NCBI RefSeq assembly: GCF_036588685.1
Contig: NC_086379.1
Span: 75,857,727-75,921,726 of the forward strand
Length of the DNA stretch: 64,000 nucleotides
Source of the DNA: Mytilus trossulus
Taxonomy: Eukaryota; Mollusca; Bivalvia; Mytilida; Mytilidae
Direction: 5' to 3'
Position numbers and translations under genes: made by a program. Below, one piece after another: positions 1-12,600 of the stretch; position 1 is the stretch's first letter, and each line of letters starts with the position of its first letter. The notes under the pieces were generated by a model. It was given only the letters and a program-made list of their open reading frames with translations, searched no databases and was not told the DNA's origin.

Positions 1-598
1 AATGACATTTCTTGTCAGTATCTGACTCTCAAGAAATTGTTGAAGGATAGAACTCCTTACTAATGACATTTCTTGTCAGTATCTGACTCTATAGAGATTA
101 TTGAAGGATAGAACTCCTTACTAATGACAATTCTTGTCAGTATCTGACTCTCAACAAATTGTTGAAGGATAGAACTCCTTACTAATGACATTTCTTGTCA
201 GTATCTGACTCTATAGAGATTATTGACGGATAGAACTCATTACTAATGACATTTCTTGTCAGTATCTGACTCTCAACAAATTGTTGAAGGATAGAACTCC
301 TTACTAATGACATTTCTTGTCAGTATCTGACTCTCAAGAAATTGTTGAAGGATAGAACTCCTTACTAATGACATTTCTTGTCAGTATCTGACTCTATAGA
401 GATTATTGAAGGATAGAACTCCTTACTAATGACATTTCTTGTCAGTATCTGATTCTCAAGAAATTGTTGAAGGATAGAAATCCTTACTAATGACATTTCT
501 TGTCAGTATCTGACTCTCAAGAAATTGTTGAAGGATAGAACTCCTTACTAATGACATTTCTTGTCAGTATCTGACTCTCAAGAGATTGTTGAAGGATG
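1..598. repeat. 61-bp minisatellite, about 10 copies
   Basis: Ten head-to-tail copies of a 61-bp unit (recognisable by AATGACATTTCTTGTCAGTA recurring every 61 bases at 1, 62, 123, 184 ... 550). Two sub-types alternate, differing at 'ctcaagaaattgtt' versus 'ctatagagattatt'. The last copy is truncated and runs into unique sequence about 55 bp before the first visible exon of the M3-like gene. The unit is not a multiple of three and most copies carry a stop, so it is not coding. The array probably extends upstream of the window. Confidence 0.95.
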
Positions 599-652
599 GA
601 ATTTTTCTAAAGATGAACATTTAGTTGTACATGTATTACTTATTTATTGCAG

Positions 653-3600
653 ATTAAATGCTGATGGAGTGAGAGAATACTTTCCAGCGCCATTAGTTTT
701 GAAGGGATTATTGGATTTATGTTCCAAGTTATTTCATATACAGTTTCAGGTTTGTAGTTTAGTGAAATTATACCAGTAGTATGACAATTATACCAGTAGT
801 ATGACAATTATACCAGTAGTATGACAATTATACCAGTACCGATAGTATGACAATTATACCAGTAGTATGACAATTATACCAGTACCGGTAGTATGACAAT
901 TATACCAGTACCGGTAGTATGACAATTATACCAGTAGTATGACAATTATACCAGTAGTATGACAATTATACCAGTACAAATGTAGTACAATTATACCAGT
1001 AGTATGACAATTATACCAGTAGTATGACAATTATACCAGTAGTATGACAATTATACCAGTTGTATGACAATTATACCAGTAGTATGATAATTATACCAGT
1101 AGTATGACAATTATACCAGTAGTATGACAATTATACCAGTAGTATGACAATTATACCAGTAGTATGACAATTATACCAGTAGTATGACAATTATACCAGT
1201 AGTATGACAATTATACCAGTAGTATGACAATGGGTTCAATTGCAGAAAATATCAAAGATAAAGAGAAATTGTTAAAGCAAAAGTGTTCAGCAAAATTAAA
1301 ATCAACAAATTCATTAAGCATGGATAAAATAATCGAATATAAATGCCCAACCCATGGTTAAATGAAACAAATCTACGGCTGCCATGAATTATTTCTTAAT
1401 TCAGACATTATTTGTGAGGTTTTTAGTAATGCAAATAATAAGCTGAGTAAGTATCTCAGTAACAAGAATTTGCATTCTAATACCTGATACATATATCTGT
1501 TGGCAGATTTTCCTGAAATTGTAATAAGTGAAATAATATTGTTTGTCCATACTTTAACAATTGCAATAATAAATGCATGTGATAATTTCTGAATTTACAG
1601 TAAGTCTTAAAACTAGTTCAGTCTTAAAACTAGTCCTGTTTTCAAAGTGTGACTGTCTTACCTTCAGAATTTTAGTCACAATGTCTCTGTCTGGTTAATA
1701 AAAAATCATCACTTCAACAGAGTCATAATATAAGATATATGACTGGTTCAAGGTATCCTGATACCTCCTCTGACATAAGCCTAGTGATCCACAAGTTTAT
1801 AATATTGAACATTTTACAGTTAGTGTCAAAACGGATTCTTACTCCTTACTGCATCTATCCTGATTACAAATTATAATTCATCTTCTTCATGAAGCCTTGA
1901 AGGTCGTAATGAGGGTACCATCAGGATGAATAACGGGTAAAAGTTCTTGCCAAATGGTAATTTTAGATGCATAGATGCATGGTGATAAAATGTACACTTT
2001 TCTTATGATTTCCAAAAATAATGGTATAAAAAAGAAAATGTGGTATGATTGCCAATGAGACAACTATCCACAAAAGACCAAAATGACACAAACAGAAACA
2101 GGTATAGGTCACTGTATGGCCTTCAACAATGAGCAAAGCCCATAACGCTGACAAAACACAACATGGCTATTTTGACAAATCATGGTAAAATTTTAATTAA
2201 TTTGACGCTTATTCTAGCCAAAAATTACCGTTTGATGCCTGACATAAAAGGTCATTACTAACCTCCTTCATATTTAGTAGTATTTATAAACCTTTTATAA
2301 AAAAATAACTTATACAAACATATTTTTATTTTGTTTTGTAATAAAATTCTGGATTTAATTAATGAATACTGTAACTCTACTGAATTCCTTGACTTCTTTT
2401 TTTCCATGTTTTGAAATGTCATTTCTACCTCTACAGATCAGCACAGTGTTTGTTAGAACAACCTCTGATTGTTTACTTTTCTTCAATTAGCTAATGCTGA
2501 ATAGTATTGTTTTGTATTTTCTCATCCAAACTGATATCATCTTTTGAACCTTTTTTCTTTATCATTATTTCAGGAGAACAAAGAAGTTCCAGTATGGCAT
2601 GAGGATGTTTGGGTGTATAATATCCTGGACAAAGATGGTATGTCATGTATTGATATATATTGGGCTTTCCTCATTGTGTTCTTCAATCAGGTGAAATGTA
2701 TCCTATTAACATTCTTTTTGTCTCGCCTTGACGGAGTCAATATGAGAAACATAGGTATGCTGTTTCCCCTTGCAGCAGTCACAGCAGAGTCAATAATGTA
2801 TAAGTTGGTGATTAGGTCTATTTAATGGGACACCACTAGTGGTAGAATTTCGCATATTTTATTTTCATGTAGATTATTTGGCCCCTTCCCCTCAGTCATG
2901 GTTTATAGTGTGTCTCATTGGGGTCTAAGGGTGACGCGGGATTGCCGATTTTTTGTAAGTGTGACACGTGAAAGTCAAATTATTGTGCCGTGAAAACGAG
3001 AAATGAAGTCTAGCGGGACACGGAAAATTACCAAAAAATGAGAATTGCTTACATACATAGTGTAAGTGGGGTACGGGAATCTGACAAAACATTAAGTGGA
3101 ATCCAGGATCAGAACCCCCCCAATGAGACCCCTTTTATTGACTTTGAAACTTTTGCTTAGTTTGAATGTATTAGTTTGTGATTAGATCAGTTTAAGATTA
3201 ACTGCTAATTTTAAGTCAATGAAAATTAGTATGCAAACTTATTGACATTTTCAAGATTATACAGCCCTACCCCTTTTTCATTGTTCAAATTCTGTTTCAC
3301 TTGACCCGAGAATCTATTTCACTTGAACTGTTGATGTCACACAATATCACTTTTCCATTGTGGTGTCAGATATTTTCTATTATGACAAAAATTTTACAAG
3401 AAATTTTAAGATGTTATGTAATATCAGAAAAATAGCTTTAAAATATATTATTGATGTTGCAATATTACGTTTGAACAAACAAAATCATGTTTTACTTCTA
3501 AAAATTTCAAAGAATTATATTTTTGATCAACAGAAACACTATAATGAAATGATATAAGTGTATTGTAGAATATCATGCTATCACCTTGTTGTGACCTTTT

Positions 3601-6600
3601 TAAGGGCTTGTGCTCTGCACTGCTAGAGCTTCATTTTTTATAAAACTGATAATTTATTTATTACCTGCCAAGAAACCAATGTTTTTATCTCTTGGAAAGA
3701 TTCTGGATAGGTTGATAGGAAATATGTGACTTATCACAAATTTATCAAATCTAATATTTTCCTAATGTAAAAAGGAAATTGGATTTTTAGAATAAAATTA
3801 TTAATAATTGATTATCAACTTCAAGATAATTTACACCTCTGAGAGATATTTGGTGCAGAACCGTTATCACCTATCAAGGTCGTCCTCAAGGGATGGTTTA
3901 AAGTGCCAGTGTCTTCAATTATCTGTCTTTTAAATGGTTAGATGAATCTCTTTGTTCTTCAGAATTACGCAAAAGTAGTAAATTATTTATGCAACATCAT
4001 AATTGTCCTTCAAGATTCATTTTAAAAGAGGAAATGAACAATTGATGATAAGTTAAGTTTATGATTGAATATTGTAGGTTCATATATCAGCACTTTCTAT
4101 ATTGATCCATACAACAGAAAAGGCAAAAGAAAAACAGCCTGGATGGAGCCAGGTCGATGTATGTAATAAAATGTGTATTAATCTGGTGTCACAAGGTTGA
4201 AAAGCAAAAGGCATGCCAAGCTCTGTGTTGAAAAGCAAAGGCATGCCAAGCCCTGTGTTGAAAAGCAAAAGCATGCCAATCTCTGTGTTGAAAAGCAAAA
4301 ACATGCCAAGCTCTGTGTTGAAAAGCAAAAACATGCCAAGCTCTGTGTTGAAAACCAAAAGCATGCCAATCTCTGTGTTGAAAAGCAAAGGCATGCCAAG
4401 CTCTGTGTTGAATAGCAAAAACATGACAAGCTCTGTGTTGAACAGCAAAAGCATGCCAAGCTCTGTGTTAAAAAGCAAAAGCATGCCAAGCTCTGTGTTG
4501 AAAAACAAAAGCATGCCAAGCTCTGTGTTGAAAAACAAAAGCATGCCAAGCTCTGTGTTGAAAAGCAAAAGCATACCAAGCTCTGTGTTCAAGAGCAAAA
4601 GCATGCCAAGCTCTGTGTTTAAGACGGTACTTTGACCTATTATGGGTTATGTTTACAAATTGTGACATAAATAAGAAAGTTGTCTCATTGGCACTCATAC
4701 CACATCTTCTTATATCTACTTAACAAATAATGTGTGATAAACCTGACACAAATGGAGAGATTTTAGGGCAAGTAAAATCTGTTTTCATATGTTATTAGGA
4801 ATACACAACATATTGGAAATTCTTAGTAAAAAGTTTCATATAAATAAACTCATTACAGCTACCAGGACTAAATTTTGTATATACGCCACACACGCGTTTT
4901 GTCTACAAAAGACTCATCAGTGACGCTCCAATCCAAAAAAATTTAAAAGGCCAAATAAAGTACGAAATTGAAGAGCATTGAGGACCAAATTTCCTAAAAG
5001 TTTTGCCAAATCCAGCTATGGTAATCTACTCACTGTCTCTCTGCATCATGCAAAATGCAACAGAACACTGCAACCTTATGTGTCTCAAACCTTACATAAC
5101 CAAATCTTTCTCATGAATATTCCAAAAATTGCACATTTTCACACAAATTACACATTTATTTTCTTTTGTAGTAAGAAGCTTCATTGGAACAACGCCATTT
5201 TCATACATGGGATTAAATGTCATACCTCCATCCCATCCTTCAGAGCCAGGCTACATGACATTTCATGATGTACAGGAATTATTTGAGAATGTAAGTTAAT
5301 AATATACTTAAGTGTTATAAAGATGCACACATACCAAATACAACTGACAACTATGGCAAAGGAGTAAGTCCAGTAAGACCCCTTTTTGGCCCCAAAATAT
5401 AGCAGTTTTACAAAATTATTAAAATGTAAACTTTTAAGCTATTTATTGGAAAGAAGAATACTTCTGCTACATAAATATGGGCTGTTTTTGTCAATGCAAT
5501 TCACATATATTGGGTACTGGCATCATTAAGTCATGCTAAATTATTGAAATGTTCACAATTTTAGAATTTGAGTTAAATTTTAGACAGTTATCGTCTTAAA
5601 TGAAAGTGGCCACATTTGTGTTCATTCTAAAATATTTAAATGTAAATTGTATTTGATGATAGTACATAACATACATATATGAAGGTTGAGGAGTGAACAC
5701 AGATGCGGCCACTTTCATTTTTGACAAAAACAATCTGAAAAGTGACAAATTATCATGATTATGGCATGATTGGTAGATTTCTCATATTTAAGCTTGAATT
5801 TGAGTGAAATTAATTTAAATCTTTCATATTAACTAATTGAATTGACTGAAGTACACACTTAAAATCTAAAATCTTTCATCAGATAAATCTACAATTTGAG
5901 GCCAAAATTGGGCTTGACCGGACCTACTACTCTGGCTAAAAAGTACTCATTGAAATGACAAAATATATAATAAAAAAACACATAAGAATGACTGCAACTA
6001 GCATAGAAGATGTATGATCTTCCTCTTTTTGTTTAGTTTGGTAATGGCCTTCAACAGGCATAGAAGATGTATGATCTTCCTCTTTTTGTTCAGTTTGGTA
6101 ATGGCTTACAACAGATGTTGACAACAGTACAGTATTCTGAGTTATCAGGACAGTATAACATTGAGGTCGATGCTGTTTTCACGGTGGCTAAGTTGATGAG
6201 ACGATGGTTAACAAGACCAGAAGTCCTTATGAGCATCAGCTCTAATCCTATCACAGGAAAACCAATGTCTGAAGAGATGGCCAAAAAAATAATAGAAGGT
6301 TAGTAACAATTCACCAAAAAAATAATGTCCAAAGAGATGGCCAAATAACATTAGAAGGTTAGTTCTTATCTTATCACAGGAAAACAAATGTCTGAAGAGA
6401 TTGCCAAAAAATAATAGAAGTGTAGTCCCAATATAATCACAGGAAAACCGATGTCTGAAGAGGTGGTCAAAAAAATAATGGAAGGTCAGTTCTAATTCGC
6501 AGAAAAACAAATGTCTGAAGAGTAAGCAAAAACACAAATGATGGTTAGTTTAAATCTTATTACAGAAAAAAACACTTAAAAGAGTTGCCTTAAAATTCAA

Positions 6601-9600
6601 TAGAAGGTCATGTTCATTCATATCACTAGGGAAAAGTATAGACCACAAACTGTAAAACAAAACAAAAAGGGATAGTTCTCCAATTAATTTTTATAGATTT
6701 TTATATTTTCAGGTACATTTCAGGTACATTTAATGGATGAAAAATTCATTTAAAAAAGTGTGTTACCATATTGAATATGTATAATATGCACTGTGTTCTC
6801 GAAATGATTTTCATAGAAATTTTCTGCAACAGAAGGTCTATATGTGGATTTATGTGAATGAATGTTGCATTTTCATATCTGATATATATTTTTTATATCT
6901 TATAGGTGAATCTTCCCTTGATGCCTACAATATGTGTTATGATCTGTGTAAAAGTGCTTTTGATATGGAATGCCATGTTCATCCGTAAGTATCTGGAAAA
7001 GTGCTTTTGATATGGAATGCCATGTTCATCCATTAGTAATCTGTGGTATGCTTTCAATGGAAGGAAGTCTTTATAGCAATGCTGTATTCAGGTAGCTATT
7101 GTCAATACACTTGCATAAGGTGGATTTCTATCCGACCCAGCTCTGATTGAAGAAAAAAGTAAACATTACTTTATATAGGAAATAAGAAATGGTTTAAGTA
7201 TTTTGTCATCATCTTATACTTATGTTACTTATTGAATCAAATTCAGTAAAAGCTATGCATTGATATCAAAGTTGTTTTCCACTGTTTTTGTATCAATAAA
7301 CAAAGGGAGACTTAAATCTCTGTTATCCAAAAATCAATTATTAAAAGTGGGAAAGAATCGTTTGCGCCAAAAATGCGTCCTTTTGCGCCACAACTTTTTT
7401 TCTCAAGTGCTACGTTTGGGCCACATGTTTTAAAATTAGATGGTATCATTTGCGCCAAAAATAAAACATACGATTGCGCCAGTTTAAAAAAAAATTACGT
7501 CCTTACTCCTTTATTCGGACTTGAAACCGGCAGTGTAACACAATGTATGTAGTAGCTTTTAACTTCTATTTATTTTTTAAAAACACAAACATTGAAGCAT
7601 GAAATCCATAAAATAGTTAAAAATAGTTCATGATAATAATAAAGCCCATACACATGGTTGAAAAAAAGTTCTGTTTCATCAACTTTTGTGGCCAAAACAT
7701 AAAGAGCAAACACTTCTAGTTTCTATATTGGCATATCTTTGTTAAGCAAAGCTATATTTTTTATTCTCTCTTTGTACATTGACTGTCTAATACTGCTTAA
7801 GTCATTTAATTCTCTTCAGAAACTTGTATTTATGGTGAAATATTTCCTAACATGTTATACCTTTTGAGGCAAAATTAAGGATGTCTGCTGCTCTAATTTA
7901 AAATAACAAGGATTTCATGTGGTTGCTTAAAATGAAAACAACTTTGATATTTAAACAAAATAAAGTAATAAAATCATTAGTCTCGTGTGTAGTTTTCAAA
8001 ATACGAGACATTTAGAAAATGGCGGGAAAAGGGTTTTCTTCAGACTTTACTATTTGTTAACATTGGAATTGTTTTTTACCCTTTAAACCAAGAAAAAATA
8101 ACAAGGATTTCATGCCGCCGGATCACTAAATCTTAAATGATCTATTGAACAAATTTATGAAGACAAAAGTGGGGTGTCGTGTAAAAAGAAATTTAATACA
8201 TTTGGATGGATAAAACCTGAGAAAATCGAAAATATGACAAGAATTCAAAAACAGGACCAGCAGACATCCTTAAGAATAAATATATAGTAATCATTAATAT
8301 TTATGATAGATGTGTGTACAGGTAAATTGGCGCAAATGAGTTCCGAAAATTGGCGCAATTGATACTTTTTGAAAATGAAATTTGGCGCAAATGATACCCC
8401 TGAAAAACAGTAATTGGCGCAAAAGGACTGCTGCCTTAAAAGTTGACATTAACATTGGTACTCCAAAATAGATTATAAAAAGTTGGCATTAATATGTTTA
8501 ATCAAAAATAGATTGTTAACATTTGACATTAACATTGTTTCTCAAAAATAGATTATAAAAAGTTGACATTAATTTGTGAAATCAAAAATAAATTATAAAA
8601 AGTTGACATTAATATGTTTAATCAAAAATAGATTATGAATTATTGACATATTAAAGGCCATACAGTTGCTTTAAAATCCTTACAGAAGCTTCATTTGAAC
8701 TTTGGTGGATAGTTGTCTCCTTGGCAATCATATCACATCTTGTTTATATATTGATAGTTTTACCTGTACTTAATTAAAAAAGTTGATTTTATTTGAATTG
8801 TTTCCAAATTGAAACCTATGCAAATATATCTCAAGTTATTGTCCTTTATAGTAAATTTTTGTAATCTTTTACAAAAGTCATCTCCTGAAACAACTGAGAC
8901 AAATTTAACCAAAAAATGGCTACAAATAAGCATAGGGTATTTAGTTATTTTAAAATGTGTCTGATGACCCTGTCTGACAACCAACATGGCTGAAATGGCT
9001 AAGATTAGAACATAGGGGGGAAATGCAGTTTTTGAATTGTATCTCTGAAACTAGAGCAAAAGTACAAATGTACATGATGTATAACAATTGCATTATTTCA
9101 TGCATCAATTGTAAATACAAATATCATGTGAGTGACACAGGCTCCTTGGTGCCTCTAGTTTAATTCTCAACAGTTTTAATTGTAAATGTTTGTTTTGTAC
9201 ATATTATTTAGGTATCAAAATAAAAGAATTTCAGTCCTTTCATTGATGTAGTGTTAAAAAAATCAAATGGAACATGGATTTGTAGAAATCACATGTATCA
9301 AACCTAAATAACAGAGGGAACCATGAAGAGTCTATTTTTATTTTTATGCCCCACCTACGATAGTAGAGGGGCATTATTTTTCTGGTCTGTGCGTCCGTCC
9401 GTCTGTCCGTTCGTTCATCCGTCTGTTCGTTCGTCCATCTGTCCCACTTCAGGTTAAAGTTTTTGGTCAAGGTAGTTTTTGATGAAGTTGAAGTATAATC
9501 GACTTCAAACTAATTACACATGTTCCCTATGATATGATCTTTCTAATTTTAATGCCAAATTAGAGATTTTACCCCTATTTCACGGTCCACTGACCATAGA

Positions 9601-12600
9601 AAATGATATTGCAAGTGGGGCATTCGTGTACTGAGGATACATTCTTGTTTATACACATTTATAACAATTCTGAAGAATAAATGCATTTAAAATCACCTCA
9701 AATTAGAATAACCCAAAAAATATTACACAATTATCAAAATTTCACTGATAAAAGTGAATTGACACCTTTATCTAAGTCAAAGAATCTAACAGTTTGAGTA
9801 ATTCATACAGAAAGAATCTTAATTTTGCATTTTATTTGTGCACTGTGTATCCATTAATAACACTGACTTGGCATTTGGCAGGTGTTTGACATCACATACT
9901 TGACCAACATATTAAATTCAATAATTTAATATAGGCAAAGTTCTTTGTTTATTCGGTCAATCTAAGATAAGAAATGACTAGTGGCACGTAATCAGTATTT
10001 AACATGATTAACACAACGATTTTTTTTCTTCTCATTTCTGAAAAGAAATACATTGTAAAATTCATACAGAAATAATACAAGAATTATCCGATGGGGACTC
10101 TCCCAGATGTCTTATTTGTTGTGCAAACAGAAAATATTGAAAATCTATTTCAGGAAAAAAAACTTGACTATTTCAATTTTTTTTTTTATGCCCCTGCTGT
10201 AGGCATTTGGCAGGTGTTTAACATCACTTATTTGACCAACATATGGAATTCAATATTTAAATATAGGCAAAGTTCCTTATTTATTCAGACAATCTAATAT
10301 AAGAAATAAACAAGATTGACAAGTAGCACATAATCAGTATTTAACATGATTAACGCTATTTTTTTAAAATTCATTTATGAAGAAATGTACTGTAAATTCA
10401 TTTTGAAATAATACCAAGGTTATTCCCTTATGAATCCCAGATGACTTATTCGTTGTGCAAATGGAAAATATTGAAAACTTATTTGTTTGGTTTTTTTTAT
10501 ATTCTGACCTGTTTACTGTAAATTCAGAAATTAATGCAATGGTTTTTATTATTGCGAAAAATGCGACTGAGTTGTAAATGCAGAAATTTAAACTCGCATT
10601 TTGAAATATTTTATATGAATTCAACAGGATTTTTCTCAAAATCACAAAAATTAAAATCCCATTTAAGGTGGTACCCAAAACCATCACTAAAATTAATTTG
10701 GCTCGTTTAATTTTCATAAAATTTTGAGAAAGTATTTACTTTGACCATTTGACAAAAATAGAAAAATTTCAAAAAAATTGAACCAACCATTTTATCATAA
10801 AAAATACACTGGTTATATAGCAGTTTGACAAACTATAATTTTGATCATTGAGAAGCTTAATATTCCCTTAACAACACAACGTCATTAAAACGTTAAGCTG
10901 ATTTTTAAAGAGTTATCTCCCTGTAGTGTTAGGTACCACCTTAAGTCTAAAATGACAAAATCGCAATAATAAATGCACGCAATAATTTCTGAATTTATAG
11001 TATTTTAGAAAGACACAATTTTACAATACTTCTCTAATTACATCTATAATGAAAATACAAGGACACTTACTTTGAGGTTTGATGTAAGTTAGTTCACACT
11101 GAAATATCAGTTAAGAAAAAACTGAACCGTAGCCATGCATGGCTAACCCTCTATGAAGTTGGGTTAGTTTTTATTATACATTTCTTGTCAATTTCAAATT
11201 TAAAGTTATATTTGAAAAAGTAAAATAACACATCAAATGGATGGATAACAACTGTCATATTCCTGACTTTTTTATTTTGCAGATGGATGACCCATTGGTA
11301 TAATATTTTTGATAAATGTTGGAATAATTACATGCCTACCCCATTAGAAGGAGATGATTTCCAGCCAAACTCTTACACATTTTTGTTTGATGAACAACTT
11401 CCAGCACAGTATTATTCCACAGTCTGGGGTGAGGTAAGATGACATAAAATTAAACACTCAATACTCATATACAGTATGAGTTCATTATATTGAAGAACAT
11501 GAGTTTTGATGAAATTACTGTTTGGAGTTAAAACTTTGTTGTCAGTAAAAATGATATAAATTTTCAGTAATTCCTTCAATTTAAACCTTTTATCACTACT
11601 GCAATATTATAAAGCTATATATTATGAGAATTTCTTTGTGTTACAAAGACATATTTCAAGAGGGGGGATAGGACCTTTATGGGGACTCAGGGGTCAGGTG
11701 TTTTTAAGCTCAGTATTTCTTTTTATTGAATTTTGGGTTGTTAGGATTTAAATTTATTTAAATTTGGGACCTATGGAATTCGAGTTTTTAAGCCCGGGAT
11801 TTTGGAATCAGGAGCCCTCCCCCTTTTCAAGACAGAATTAGTCTCAACTTCTTACACTATTTATTTTAGATGCTGGCAGCTGATATATTTGAAGCATTCA
11901 ATGAAGTTGGATTTGAAGATGATGTAAAATTAGGTTTAGTTGGCAAAAGGTAAATATAAGGACTGATGATCCTTTTTTGTTCACAAAAGTTTTCTGAAGA
12001 CATAACCTTAGGTTTATCTCAACTAGAAAACACATGGCAGGTATTTGTTATACCCTTGTCTCTAATGAAGGGTGATATATTGTGATTCACATGTCTATTT
12101 GTGTCTGTTCAAATCACAAAAATAAAGTAAAGCAGACTTAAATTATCATCTGAAAACCAATCTTGTGACAACCAAACTAATGAATGGACAGACACTAATC
12201 GTTTGTTTGGTTGTGACAAGTTTGGTTTTCAGATGATAATTTAAGAAGGGTTTTACTGATTTTTTTTGTCATTTGAACACAATGTCATAAATTATAAATA
12301 AAAAAAAAAAAAAAACAGGTCTAGTTAAATTGTGATGGTTTTAATATATAGCATTTTAAAGTGATGCACACTAGTTACCATTAAGAATTAAATTTTTCAA
12401 TATAAAAACGATTATAAGATTGCTTGAACAAATCTTTTGAAATTTGAACAATAGGTAAGAAAATCATAAAATACAGGACAAGTTAAATTTTGGCATTAAC
12501 CTTTGGGAATTATCTCCCTTAGTTATTTTGAAATTAGATTTTGTTTGTTTGTTTGATTTTCACCAAATTGAAATATCGTTTTGGCATTAACAGTTATAAA

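Noticed and set aside
561..779. Continuous 72-residue frame starting in the 61-bp array
   Set aside because: Only the part from 653 on matches M3 peptidases, and a good acceptor (TATTTATTGCAG) precedes it; the earlier part is minisatellite and intron.
4080..4698. Several long overlapping open frames on both strands (up to 174 codons)
   Set aside because: All are produced by the 30-bp minisatellite, whose length is a multiple of three; the peptides are simple repeats with no domain.
9350..9460. Pyrimidine-rich 'gtccgtccgtctgtcc' run as a possible microsatellite or regulatory site
   Set aside because: It is a constant part of the GGGGCA-hairpin interspersed repeat found four times in the window.
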